Assembly: GCF_025685545.1 (NCBI RefSeq)
Contig: NZ_JAGSYC010000022.1
Location: 289,055 to 353,054 of the forward strand
Direction: 5' to 3'
From: Granulicella paludicola
Lineage (GTDB): Bacteria; Acidobacteriota; Terriglobia; Terriglobales; Acidobacteriaceae
DNA: 64,000 nt
The translations under genes and the position numbers were made by a program. The notes under the pieces were generated by a model that was given only the letters and a program-made list of their open reading frames with translations, had not been told where the DNA came from and made no database searches. Below are positions 10,126 to 18,466 of this stretch, in pieces. Position 1 is the first letter of the stretch. Each line of letters starts with the position of its first letter.

Positions 10126-11624
10126 GCCCCTTCACCCGCAGAGACTTCGTCGCCCTCGGCGCAGCCGCTCTGGCTGCCCTGCCGAAGTCTCTGCGCGCGC
10201 AATCCCCGGACGCGATCGCCACTAAACTCGCCGCCGACCCCATGCGCCCGCAGTTCCACCTCCTCCCCGCCCGCAACTGGATGAACGATCCCAACGGCCC
10301 CATCTACTTCGCCGGCAACTATCACATGTTCTTCCAGTACAACCCCCTCGCCGCCACCTGGGGAGACATGAGCTGGAACCACGCCATCAGCAAGGACATG
10401 GTCCACTGGCAACTCCTCCCCGTCGCCATGACCCCCACCCCCGGCAGCTACGACTCCTTCGGCGTCTTCTCCGGCTCCGCCATCGCCGTCGGCAAGCGCG
10501 TCTATCAGGTCTACACCGGCACCAAGCAGGGCCCAAAAGACCTCGCCACCATCGCTGGCGATCCCAACAACGTGCAGGAGTCCCAGTGCCTCGCCTGGTC
10601 CGACGACCCGCGCCTCATCCACTGGACCAAGGCCGACAACCCCATCATCCCGCTCCCTCCCACCGGCATGAAGATCACCGGCTTCCGCGATCCCTCCGTC
10701 TGGAAGCAAAACGGCGTCTACTACATGACCGTCGGCTCCGGCGAAGCCCAGGTTGGCGGCTGCGTCCTCCTCTATCGCTCCAAAGATCTCCACACCTGGG
10801 AGTATCTGCACAAGCTCACCAGCGGCACCTGGAACGGCAAGCCAACCCAAAACCCCTGCGACGACGGCGAGATGTGGGAGTGTCCCGACTTCTTCCCCCT
10901 CGACGGCAAACACGTCCTCATCTACTCGACCCTCGGCAAGGTCTTCTGGCAGTCCGGCAAACTCGACGAAGCCACCATGCTCTTCCACCCCGAGCACACC
11001 GGCCTCCTCGACCTCGACGCCTTCTACGCTCCCAAAACCCAGCTCGACGCCCACGGCCGCCGCATCCTCTGGGGCTGGATTCCCGAGCGCCGCAGCGAGG
11101 ACGCCATGCGCTCCGCAGGCTGGAGCGGCATGATGAGCCTCCCCCGCATCCTCAACCTCGACCCCGACGGCATCCTCCGCATCACCACCCCGCAACAGGT
11201 CAGCGCACTCCGCGGCACCGCCCAACCGCAGCTCGAAAGCCTTACCGGCATCCGCAAACTCCTGCCCGGCGCCTCCGGGGAACTCCTCTGCACCGGCCGC
11301 AAAGGCAGCGCCTTCGAGCTCCAGCTAAGCTGTCCCGAGCTCCCCGAGCTGCTCCGCGTCAAGTACCTCCCCGACACGCACAGCTTCCTCGCCGACGGCA
11401 AAGAGATCAAGCTCCAGCCCGCCGACACCCCCACCCTCCATGCCTACATCGACGGCTCCGTCATCGAACTCATCCTCGGCGAGCGCATCGGCTACACCAA
11501 GCGCTTCTACTACACCGCCCCCACGGCCCCGGACGTCCAGCTCTCCGCCACAGGCGCAGGCCTCACCTCGCTAGACGCCTGGCAAATGCACCCCATCTCC
11601 CCCAACCGCCTCACCACCCTATAA
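10122..11624 (+). CDS. GH32 fructan hydrolase (levanase/invertase type)
   Basis: Retaining beta-fructosidase, 500 residues, starting at the ATGA overlap with the regulator. A twin-arginine-like signal ('FTRRDFVALGAAALAAL') points to export. All three GH32 catalytic residues are present: nucleophile D56 in 'WMNDPNG', transition-state stabiliser D190 in 'FRDPS', and acid/base E253 in 'MWECPD'. The five-bladed propeller occupies roughly residues 45-345, followed by the C-terminal beta-sandwich ending in 'SLDAWQM'. A single domain set with no carbohydrate-binding module suggests hydrolysis of sucrose, levan or inulin fragments rather than binding of insoluble polymer. The reading frame is open far upstream (to 9612), but that part overlaps the regulator and is not real. 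Confidence 0.95.
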   Translation: MSPFTRRDFVALGAAALAALPKSLRAQSPDAIATKLAADPMRPQFHLLPARNWMNDPNGPIYFAGNYHMFFQYNPLAATWGDMSWNHAISKDMVHWQLLPVAMTPTPGSYDSFGVFSGSAIAVGKRVYQVYTGTKQGPKDLATIAGDPNNVQESQCLAWSDDPRLIHWTKADNPIIPLPPTGMKITGFRDPSVWKQNGVYYMTVGSGEAQVGGCVLLYRSKDLHTWEYLHKLTSGTWNGKPTQNPCDDGEMWECPDFFPLDGKHVLIYSTLGKVFWQSGKLDEATMLFHPEHTGLLDLDAFYAPKTQLDAHGRRILWGWIPERRSEDAMRSAGWSGMMSLPRILNLDPDGILRITTPQQVSALRGTAQPQLESLTGIRKLLPGASGELLCTGRKGSAFELQLSCPELPELLRVKYLPDTHSFLADGKEIKLQPADTPTLHAYIDGSVIELILGERIGYTKRFYYTAPTAPDVQLSATGAGLTSLDAWQMHPISPNRLTTL

Positions 11625-11697
11625 CCGTCAGACCGGGCACCCACCGCTTACCCAAACCGGGCATCACCCTCTAACCCAAACCCGGCACCCACCCTTT

Positions 11698-11815
11698 TTG
11701 TCATTCCGTAGCGAAGCGGAGGAATCTGCATCTGTGTAGCGACGTGCGAAGCACGAGCCTACCCACTCCAATCTCAAACACTCTTAGCTCCAGGCTGAAC
11801 AAAACCCCTGCACCC
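11698..11815. repeat. Diverged copy of the 14.5-kb intergenic repeat
   Basis: Shares the order GTCATT..., 'GTGCGAAGCACGAGCCTA', 'CACTCTTA' and 'GCTGAACAAAAC' with the three tandem copies at 14481-14930, but the first half has drifted. It lies between GH32 and DUF4199. Confidence 0.7.
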
Positions 11816-11819
11816 AAGC

Positions 11820-12380
11820 TCAGCGCCCGTCCACGACAGCCACAGCCCCCACCATCCCCTCCACCCGCCTCCGCCGCAAAATCCCTGCCGTCACCAGCAC
11901 CATCACCAACCCCACCGGCAGCGGCTCCAGCAGCGTCATCGACATCCGATACAGCGGGTTCGCATACATCACCTCAAAGTGGCGCGCCTCCGCAATCTTG
12001 GCGTCGAGCGCAGCGCCCTGCAGTCCAGAATGTTCCGCCTGTTTTACCAGACTGGCCGTGTAGTCATGCGCAAAGTTCTTCTCCACCGTCGCCACCAGCA
12101 CCTCCCACATCGCCACATAGCAGGCGCACGTCATCAGCATCATCAGCGCACCCGCCGCAAAGGCACGCCCAAAGCTGATAAAGCCGCCCAGCTCCATGTC
12201 GCGATACTGCTTCACCCCCACAAACACGACCAGGAAGCTCAGCACCATCGTGGTGTAGCCCACAGCCATCGCCACGCCATTGCTCGTCTTCAGCAGATGC
12301 TCAAACGGCACCGTGGCCGCCCCCAGCACCGCCAGCACGACACCGCTCAGCAGACCGTACTTCAACACATACTTCTTCAT
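11820..12380 (-). CDS. DUF4199 membrane protein
   Basis: Small integral membrane protein of 186 residues. The start 'MKKYVLKYGLLSGVVLAVLG' with a first hydrophobic segment, then further segments near residues 38-58, 75-100 and 145-168, and the motif 'GGFISFGRAFAAGALMML' match DUF4199, a family of unknown function with four predicted helices. The gene follows a LuxR-type regulator by 149 bp on the same strand, a pairing often seen in acidobacteria and Bacteroidetes. It may sense or report an envelope state, but nothing in the sequence proves this. Confidence 0.8.
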   Translation of the reverse strand: MKKYVLKYGLLSGVVLAVLGAATVPFEHLLKTSNGVAMAVGYTTMVLSFLVVFVGVKQYRDMELGGFISFGRAFAAGALMMLMTCACYVAMWEVLVATVEKNFAHDYTASLVKQAEHSGLQGAALDAKIAEARHFEVMYANPLYRMSMTLLEPLPVGLVMVLVTAGILRRRRVEGMVGAVAVVDGR

Positions 12381-12529
12381 CTCTTACCTCCGTATGCGGA
12401 CCGTCTCAGACTCCAAAAACGTTAGCTCCCTTGGCCCGTCACCCCACTTTGCGGAAAACCAACCCGCAGCGCGTCATACTTTCGCATGATTTCTTCTGAA
12501 ATCCTCAGAATCATCCCAAAGCACGAGCT

Positions 12530-12973
12530 TCAGGACAGCAGCCCAAGCTCTTTGCCGCGCAGCACAGCCTCCGTCCGCCGCCGCGCCCCCAGCTTGTCGA
12601 ACGCCCGGCTGCAATGCGTCTTCACCGTGTTCTCGCTCACAAACAGCGTCTCGCCAATCTCGCGATTGCTCAGCCCCCGCGCAACCAGTTCCAGGATCTC
12701 CAGCTCTCGCCGCGTAATCCCCAGCCGCTCGCGAGCGGCCTCATCCTTCGCGAAGCTGGGTACGGCAGCAGGAACACTCACTTCCACGATCCGCTCCCGT
12801 GGAGCCAGCAACCGCGTCCCCAGCCAGATCCCCGTCCCTGCAAACAGAATCGCGATCAGCACGCCATAGATCGCCACCGAGTGCTCCAGCACCACAAAGT
12901 GAAACTCCGTCCACTGCAGCAGAGTAACGAGCACGCCTCCTGCCAGCCCGAAGATCAACACCTGCTTCCGCAT
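12530..12973 (-). CDS. Membrane-anchored LuxR-type transcriptional regulator
   Basis: 147 residues: two N-terminal transmembrane segments (about residues 5-23 and 34-54), a linker, then a C-terminal GerE/LuxR helix-turn-helix (about 85-145; 'LTRRE'-like 'ITRRELEILELVARGLSNREI' in parts, 'FVSENTVKTHCSRAFDKLG'). It has no receiver domain, so it cannot be a normal response regulator. It would bind DNA while held at the inner membrane. It is upstream of and co-directional with the DUF4199 gene, a likely partner. The start codon is ATG, close behind a G+A-rich stretch. Confidence 0.88.
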   Translation of the reverse strand: MRKQVLIFGLAGGVLVTLLQWTEFHFVVLEHSVAIYGVLIAILFAGTGIWLGTRLLAPRERIVEVSVPAAVPSFAKDEAARERLGITRRELEILELVARGLSNREIGETLFVSENTVKTHCSRAFDKLGARRRTEAVLRGKELGLLS

Positions 12974-13045
12974 CGCACCCTCTTCAAAAAGCTTGCTGCC
13001 ATCGTATCGCGCACCCTTCCTTCGCGGCTATCTGCTTTTGCACCA

Positions 13046-13082
13046 CCTCCCTACTCCCTCCTCCCTATTCCCCACTCCCTGC
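13046..13082 (-). other. Putative G-quadruplex motif between LuxR and sugar porter genes
   Basis: On the minus strand at least five GGG tracts occur with loops of 2-4 bases. It shares the element GGGAGTAGGG with the motif at 5728-5752. It lies between divergent genes and so could affect either promoter. Confidence 0.45.
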
Positions 13083-13125
13083 TCTATGTGTTTGAATCAT
13101 CCTGCGAAAGCATTCGGAGATTCTT

Positions 13126-14448
13126 TTGAACAAATATCTGTTGAAGGCCACAGCCGTGGGAGCGCTCGGCGGGCTCCTGTTCGGTTTCGATACCGCAGTC
13201 ATCGCAGGCGCAAACGACCAGCTGACCACCGTCTTTCACCTGACGCCGACCACGCTCGGCCTCACCGTCTCCATCGGCCTCTTCGGCACCATCCTCGGCG
13301 CCATGACCTCCGGCGTCCTCGGCCAGAAGATCGGCGGCCGCGAAGCCCTCCGCATCATGGCCATCCTCTATCTCGTCTCGTCCATCGGCTGCGCCTTCGC
13401 CTGGAACTGGGACGCCCTCATGGTCGCCCGCTTCGTCGGCGGCATCGGCATCGGCGGCTCCTCCGTACTCGGCCCCGTCTACATCGCGGAACTCGCCCCG
13501 GCCAAATGGCGTGGTCGCCTCGTCGGCACCTTCCAGATCAACATCGTCATCGGCATCCTGCTCGCCTACCTCTCGAACTACATCATCACCATCCTGCACA
13601 CAGGCGCTCTGCAGTGGCGTTGGGAGTTCGGCGTAGCCATCCTGCCCTCGCTCTTCTTCCTCATCCTGCTCTACACCATCCCGCGCAGCTCCCGCTGGCT
13701 CGTCACCACCAACCAGACCGACGAGGCCCTCGAAGTGCTCAAGCTCATGGGCTCGCCCGACTCCGAAGCCGAGCTCCAGGAGATCATCTCCTCCGTCCAC
13801 CTTGAAAAAGGCTCCACCTCCGAGCCGCTCTTCCAGGGCAAGTACAAGCTGCCCATCTTCCTCGCCATCTCCATCGGCATGTTCAACCAGCTCGCCGGCA
13901 TCAACGCCATCCTCTATTACTCGAACTCGATCTTCGCCGCCGCCGGCTTCAAGGACACCTCCGCCGCGCTTCAGAGCGTCGCCATCGGCCTCGTCAACCT
14001 CTTCGCCACCTTCCTCGGCATGACCCTCATCGACAAGCTCGGTCGCAAGACCCTCATGCTCATCGGCTCCGTAGGCACGGCCATCGCCCTCGCTGGCGTG
14101 GCTGGCATCTTTGCGACGAACTCCCACCAGAACCTGCTCGTCTGGTGCCTCATGCTCTTCATCGTCTTCTTCGCCGTCTCGCAGGGAGCCGTCATCTGGG
14201 TCTACATCTCCGAGGTCTTCCCCTCCCGCGTCCGCTCCAAGGGCCAGAGCCTCGGCTCCAGCTCCCACTGGATCATGAACGCCATCATCGCCTTCGCCTT
14301 CCCCCTGATCGCCGTCCGCTCCCACGCCGCCCCATTCGTCTTCTTCGCCGCCATGATGGCCGTCCAGTTCCTGGTCGTCCTCTTTATCTACCCCGAAACC
14401 AAAGGCCAGACCCTCGAAAAGATCCAGGCCAACTTCGGCATCCACTAA
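13126..14448 (+). CDS. MFS sugar:proton symporter (sugar porter family, XylE-like)
   Basis: Inner-membrane sugar importer of 440 residues with 12 predicted helices. Sugar-porter signatures are visible: 'GFDTAVIAGAND' in helix 1, 'GQKIGGREALR' in loop 2-3, 'PRSSRWLV' (PESPR variant) after helix 6, 'DKLGRKTLMLIG' in loop 8-9 and 'YPETKGQTLEKI' at the C-terminus. The start is TTG at 13126 with 'GGAGA' 5 bp upstream; no ATG is available nearby. No strict sugar specificity can be read. Neighbouring GH32 suggests fructose or glucose, but the genes are separated by two opposite-strand genes. Confidence 0.93.
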   Translation: MNKYLLKATAVGALGGLLFGFDTAVIAGANDQLTTVFHLTPTTLGLTVSIGLFGTILGAMTSGVLGQKIGGREALRIMAILYLVSSIGCAFAWNWDALMVARFVGGIGIGGSSVLGPVYIAELAPAKWRGRLVGTFQINIVIGILLAYLSNYIITILHTGALQWRWEFGVAILPSLFFLILLYTIPRSSRWLVTTNQTDEALEVLKLMGSPDSEAELQEIISSVHLEKGSTSEPLFQGKYKLPIFLAISIGMFNQLAGINAILYYSNSIFAAAGFKDTSAALQSVAIGLVNLFATFLGMTLIDKLGRKTLMLIGSVGTAIALAGVAGIFATNSHQNLLVWCLMLFIVFFAVSQGAVIWVYISEVFPSRVRSKGQSLGSSSHWIMNAIIAFAFPLIAVRSHAAPFVFFAAMMAVQFLVVLFIYPETKGQTLEKIQANFGIH

Positions 14449-14480
14449 GAAAGATTGCCGCCAGGACCGACCCCACCCAC

Positions 14481-14930
14481 GAATTGTCATTTCGACCGAA
14501 GCATCGCAGCTTTATCGCGATGCGCAGCGGAGAAACCTGCTTCTGCGCCAGCGATGTGCGAAGCACGAGCCTATCCCTCCCCTATCTCGTCCACTCTTAT
14601 CTCTAAGCTGAACAGAACCCTGCGCACCCTGCCTCCCCTAAGAATTGTCATTTCGACCGAAGCATCGCAGCTTTATCGCGATGCGCAGCGGAGAAACCTG
14701 CTTCTGCGCCAGCGATGCGCGAAGCACGAGCCTATCCCACTCCTATCTCGTCCACTCGTATCTCTAGGCTGAACAGAACCCTGCGCACCCTAAGAATTGT
14801 CATTTCGACCGAAGCATCGCAGCTTTATCGCGATGCGCAGCGGAGAAACCTGCTTCTGCGCCAGCGATGTGCGGAGCACGAGCCTGTCCCTCTCCTATCT
14901 CGTCCACTCTTATCTCTAAGCTGAACAAAG
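14481..14930. repeat. Three tandem copies of a ~150-bp intergenic repeat
   Basis: Near-identical units start at 14481, 14642 and 14794 (periods 161 and 152 bp). Each begins GAATTGTCATTTCGACC, contains the hairpin-forming pair GCATCGC/GCGATGC, then 'GCGAAGCACGAGCCT', 'TCTCGTCCACTC' and ends 'GCTGAACA'. Short open frames inside are by-products. The first ~75 bp of each unit are identical between copies, while the second half varies. No gene lies between 14449 and 15218; the rest of this gap holds the terminator at 15091. Confidence 0.92.
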
Positions 14931-15090
14931 CACCAACCACCTCAACCGTACGCCCCGATCCCTAGCTTTTCCTGTCAACCCCCAACAACCCTGCAAAACA
15001 GAAATCCCCAACAACCACGCGGGTTTTCTCTCCAAAAGTAATTGGATGTTTGGTAGTTGCGATTCTCTATAATAGAAATAAAGAACAAAA

Positions 15091-15116
15091 AGCCGCCCGG
15101 CATAAGCAGGGCGGCT
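15091..15116 (-). terminator. Rho-independent terminator of the cys operon
   Basis: An 8-bp G+C stem (AGCCGCCC with GGGCGGCT) closes a 10-base loop. On the minus strand it is followed by TTTTTGTTCTTTATTT. It lies about 100 bp after the tauE stop. Confidence 0.85.
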
Positions 15117-15218
15117 TTTCTAATGGACAGGTCCAGACCAAACAGGCAGAAGTCCAGACTTAACTCCCTCCAGCTCAAGACTTTGAGACTAAAAGTACGA
15201 GGGGGGAGGTGGGGGTAC

Positions 15219-16055
15219 TTACGGGGTCGTCGTCCTATTCGCACCCGGAATCTGATGCGCAGCAACCACCGAAGCAGCAGCTGGCTTCGGCGCAGAAGCA
15301 TTCGGCTTGAAAAGCGCGTTATAGCAGAACTGAATCCCAATCACCGTAAGCCAGAGACTCAACACCAGCCGCAACGTGCGGTTCGGAATCTTCGGAGCAA
15401 ATCCCGAAGCCAGAACGCCACCAATCACACCGCCGATCGCCATCTTGATCAGAATCGCCGTCGCATAATGCCCACCAATCATGTGAACACCGCTTCCAAC
15501 CAGCGCAATCACAAGCCCGAAAGCAAGATCTGTACCAACAACCAGCGGCGCAGACAGATTCGTCATACTGAGCAGCGCAACCGTTCCAAGAGCTCCAGCA
15601 CCTGAAGACGAGAACCCGACCTCAGCGCCAATCGGCAGCATAATCAAACCGATCAGCTTCGCACGGTCCTTGTTCGGTCGAGCAATGCCAGCAGGCCGGA
15701 AATGCCGATAAATATGCCAGCCTGACGTAAAGATGATGATCGCGCCCAGCGCAAAGTAAAGCGCAGCACGAGGTCCGCTGCTGGCAACATGCTTGAACAT
15801 GATGGAGCCAAAGATCACTCCCGGCAAACCGCCGAGCAGCATAAAACCCAGCACGCGATAGTTCACCTGCTTGCGAACAACCTGCGCCGGAACCACGATG
15901 AGCTTCACAATCGCCGAATACGCCAGCGCTGTCGAGACCGCAATCTCCAGCGGCACATGCAGAAACAGAATCAGCAGCGGCGCTGTAATCACGCCCGCGC
16001 CAACGCCTGTAAGCGCGATGACGACGGCGATAAGGAATCCAATGATGTAGTCCAT
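15219..16055 (-). CDS. TauE/SafE-family sulfite/organosulfonate exporter
   Basis: Integral inner-membrane protein of 278 residues with about eight hydrophobic segments arranged as two repeats. Typical features are 'GVGAGVITAPLL' in the first half and 'GFSSSGAGALGTVALL' in the second. It is the last gene of the sulfate-assimilation operon, 65 bp after cysH. Sulfite made by the APS reductase is toxic, so export of excess sulfite, or movement of sulfate or sulfonate, is the natural role. Direction of transport cannot be told from sequence. The C-terminal 20 residues are Ala/Pro-rich and hydrophilic. Confidence 0.87.
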   Translation of the reverse strand: MDYIIGFLIAVVIALTGVGAGVITAPLLILFLHVPLEIAVSTALAYSAIVKLIVVPAQVVRKQVNYRVLGFMLLGGLPGVIFGSIMFKHVASSGPRAALYFALGAIIIFTSGWHIYRHFRPAGIARPNKDRAKLIGLIMLPIGAEVGFSSSGAGALGTVALLSMTNLSAPLVVGTDLAFGLVIALVGSGVHMIGGHYATAILIKMAIGGVIGGVLASGFAPKIPNRTLRLVLSLWLTVIGIQFCYNALFKPNASAPKPAAASVVAAHQIPGANRTTTP

Positions 16056-16120
16056 GGTGAGGCTGGCTTGCCTTCCGGGAACGAAGTCCCTGCACTTCTA
16101 CTGGCTTTGTACGACGAGGT

Positions 16121-16834
16121 CTAGTGGCTTTCGGAGGCGTCGCTCGCAGGCGAAATATGAATGCCGCACTCTAGCTTCTGGCCGCCCCAGCGGCCAGAAC
16201 GAGGATCGTTCGGATCGAGTGGCAGCGTCGTACAAGGCTCGCAGCCGATGCTCGTATAACCCTTGTCGTACAGGCTCAATAGCGGCACATCATGCTCCAT
16301 CGCATACGTCCAGACATCCCTCGCGTTCCACTCCGTGAGCGGAGAAAGCTTGCGGATGCTGCGACCCGAGGGCAACGTAAAGTCATCAATCTCTTTCAAC
16401 GCAGCTCGGCTCTTGGCCTGCTCGCGACGCAGCCCAGTGAACCACACGTCGTAAGCCTCGAGCGCAGCGAACAGCGGCTTCACCTTGCGAATACCGCAGC
16501 ACTTGCCGGGGTCGCTCTGGTTCAGAATGCCGAACTGCGACTCCTGCTCTGCAACTGTGATCTCGGGTTGAAGGCTCGTGAGGTTCATGCGCCACTCGCT
16601 CGCCATGCGATCGCGATACTCATAGACCTCGGCGAAGTGATAGCCAGTATCAAGGAACACCACCGGAATATCCGCTAGGTGACGCTGCACCATATGGAGC
16701 AACACCATGTCTTCCGCCTGAAAGCTGTTTGTCAGCACGAGCTTGCCAGTCGCCGTGGCAATGGAATCCGCGACAAGCTGCTCTGCCAAAGCAATCTTTT
16801 CTACCGTGCTTGGAACCGCAGCGACGTCACTCAC
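16121..16834 (-). CDS. cysH: Assimilatory adenylyl-sulfate (APS) reductase
   Basis: Reduces adenosine 5'-phosphosulfate to sulfite and AMP in the cytoplasm; 237 residues. The PP-loop-like nucleotide site is 'LVLTNSFQAEDMVLLH' (about residues 30-45). The two cysteine pairs that bind a [4Fe-4S] cluster are present ('KCCG' near residue 112 and 'GCEPC' near 195), with 'RSGRW' and the catalytic C-terminal 'ECGIH'. The cluster cysteines mark it as the APS-using type, so no APS kinase is needed. It overlaps cysN by 4 bp. A sulfite reductase is not in the window. Confidence 0.94.
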   Translation of the reverse strand: MSDVAAVPSTVEKIALAEQLVADSIATATGKLVLTNSFQAEDMVLLHMVQRHLADIPVVFLDTGYHFAEVYEYRDRMASEWRMNLTSLQPEITVAEQESQFGILNQSDPGKCCGIRKVKPLFAALEAYDVWFTGLRREQAKSRAALKEIDDFTLPSGRSIRKLSPLTEWNARDVWTYAMEHDVPLLSLYDKGYTSIGCEPCTTLPLDPNDPRSGRWGGQKLECGIHISPASDASESH

Positions 16835-18465
16835 GCGCGACCTCCATTCAGGATGCCTTCAGTCTGCAGATGCTCAATGAGCGCGCCGGTTGCAGCGAAG
16901 GTCTTCGCGTCGAAGGTTGTGAAGTCGCGTAGCGCCGCACCTGCAGCATCAGACAGATCGCCTTCCACCAGCACGATCAACCCAAGCGCCAGCAGCGCAT
17001 GCAGTGTCTTCTCCGCCAGCACAGCGGTGCGAACGACCAAAGCGCCTTGCGCAAGCAAAGCATGTTCCACCTCGCCAATGTCGAGCGACGACGTTGCAGA
17101 AAAAGCGATCAGCGCGGGCTTGTGCGCAGCGTTCGCCTGCTCATTCGAAAGTCCTCTGCGGATCATGCCCGCAGCCAACGTCGCATTGCTGTGTGGATCG
17201 ATCAGAATGAAGTTGCCGGTCGCTCGGTTTTCGGCGTAGGGATCGAAATACAGCGCGCGTGTGAGCTCAATCTCAACAGTACCGATGTCGTTCATCCCCA
17301 GCGCATTGACGGCCTCGTCCGCAAAGGTCTGAATGTTCGTCCGATGCTGTACGCGCGTCACGCGCGCAGGGATCGTCGCAGAACCATGCTTCAGCAGATA
17401 CGGCGTATGCGTCTCGAGGCGGCTCTCGTTGAACCACACCAGCGAAGCTTCAAGCGCCGATGCGCGCCGCGGTTGCGAATCCGGTGTCGTGATCATGTCG
17501 CCACGGCTGATATCGAGCTCGTCTGCCAGCGTGAACGCAATCGACAACGGTGCAGTCGCCTCAGCAAGGTCGCCATCGAAGGTAGTGATAGCCGTGACCA
17601 CACTGCTACGACCCGAAGGCAACGCTGTCACCGTATCGCCAGGACGCAGAGTACCCGAAGCAATCTGACCTGCAAAACCGCGGTAGTCCTGGTTCGGGCG
17701 GATCACACGCTGCACGGCCATTCGGAACGGCTCATTTGCAACATCAGTCCACACAGGAACCGTTTCAAGATGTCCCAGCAGCGTGGGTCCTTTGTACCAG
17801 GGCGTGCGCGTGCTGGCCTCGACGACGTTATCTCCATCGAGTGCCGACACTGGAATCGTGGTCAGCGAGGAGTTGCCATACTGTTTCACCAGCGCAGCAA
17901 AGTCGCGCTCGATCGTGCGGTAGGTCTCCTCATCAAAACCTACGAGGTCCATCTTGTTCACTGCCGCAACGAGATGACGAATGCCCAATAGCGACGCGAT
18001 GTACGCATGACGGCGCGACTGCGTAAGTATCCCCTTACGCGCGTCGATCAAGATGATCGCCAGATCAGCAGTAGAAGCGCCCGTCGCCATGTTTCGCGTG
18101 TACTGCTCGTGACCTGGAGTGTCCGCGATGATGAACTTGCGACGCTGTGTGGCAAAGTAGCGATAGGCGACGTCGATAGTAATACCCTGCTCGCGTTCCG
18201 CTCGAAGGCCATCGGTGAGCAGAGCAAAATCGATCGCGGGCTCACCATTCGCAGTAACGGCGCTGCCCTTGCCGGTCACAGCGCGCACCTGGTCTTCGTA
18301 GACCGAGCGCGAGTCATACAGCAGACGACCAATGAGTGTGGACTTGCCATCGTCCACCGAGCCTGCAGTGGAGAACCGGAGCAGGTCCTTAGTCTCTTCG
18401 GAGCGAAGGAAGTCTTCGATGGCAAAGTCAGTTGCGGGTTCGAGAACTGCGTCAGTGAAAGACAT
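16831..18465 (-). CDS. cysN: Sulfate adenylyltransferase large subunit (GTPase)
   Basis: GTP-hydrolysing subunit of ATP sulfurylase, which with CysD activates sulfate to APS. The EF-Tu-like GTPase motifs are intact: 'GSVDDGKST' (P-loop, about residue 35), 'DTPGHEQYTRNMATGAS' and 'NKMDLV'. Two beta-barrel domains follow to about residue 438. At 544 residues it is about 70 longer than E. coli CysN. The extra tail (about 439-544) runs 'PALIAFSAT...', 'LLALGLIVLVEG', which resembles the layout of an APS kinase (CysC) domain, but the Walker A GxSGxGKS is replaced by 'SATSSLDIG', so it cannot be an active kinase. It begins 1 bp after the cysD stop codon and overlaps cysH by 4 bp. Confidence 0.95.
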   Translation of the reverse strand: MSFTDAVLEPATDFAIEDFLRSEETKDLLRFSTAGSVDDGKSTLIGRLLYDSRSVYEDQVRAVTGKGSAVTANGEPAIDFALLTDGLRAEREQGITIDVAYRYFATQRRKFIIADTPGHEQYTRNMATGASTADLAIILIDARKGILTQSRRHAYIASLLGIRHLVAAVNKMDLVGFDEETYRTIERDFAALVKQYGNSSLTTIPVSALDGDNVVEASTRTPWYKGPTLLGHLETVPVWTDVANEPFRMAVQRVIRPNQDYRGFAGQIASGTLRPGDTVTALPSGRSSVVTAITTFDGDLAEATAPLSIAFTLADELDISRGDMITTPDSQPRRASALEASLVWFNESRLETHTPYLLKHGSATIPARVTRVQHRTNIQTFADEAVNALGMNDIGTVEIELTRALYFDPYAENRATGNFILIDPHSNATLAAGMIRRGLSNEQANAAHKPALIAFSATSSLDIGEVEHALLAQGALVVRTAVLAEKTLHALLALGLIVLVEGDLSDAAGAALRDFTTFDAKTFAATGALIEHLQTEGILNGGRA

Positions 18466-18466
18466 T

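Noticed and set aside
14455..14924. Two repeated small ORFs in the tandem repeats
   Set aside because: They arise only because the repeat unit is open in one frame; no ribosome-binding site and frame content follows the repeat.
15068..15073. Perfect TATAAT on the plus strand
   Set aside because: No suitable -35 at 16-18 bp and the transcript would hit the terminator at 15091 within about 15 bp; probably chance in the A/T-rich terminator tail.
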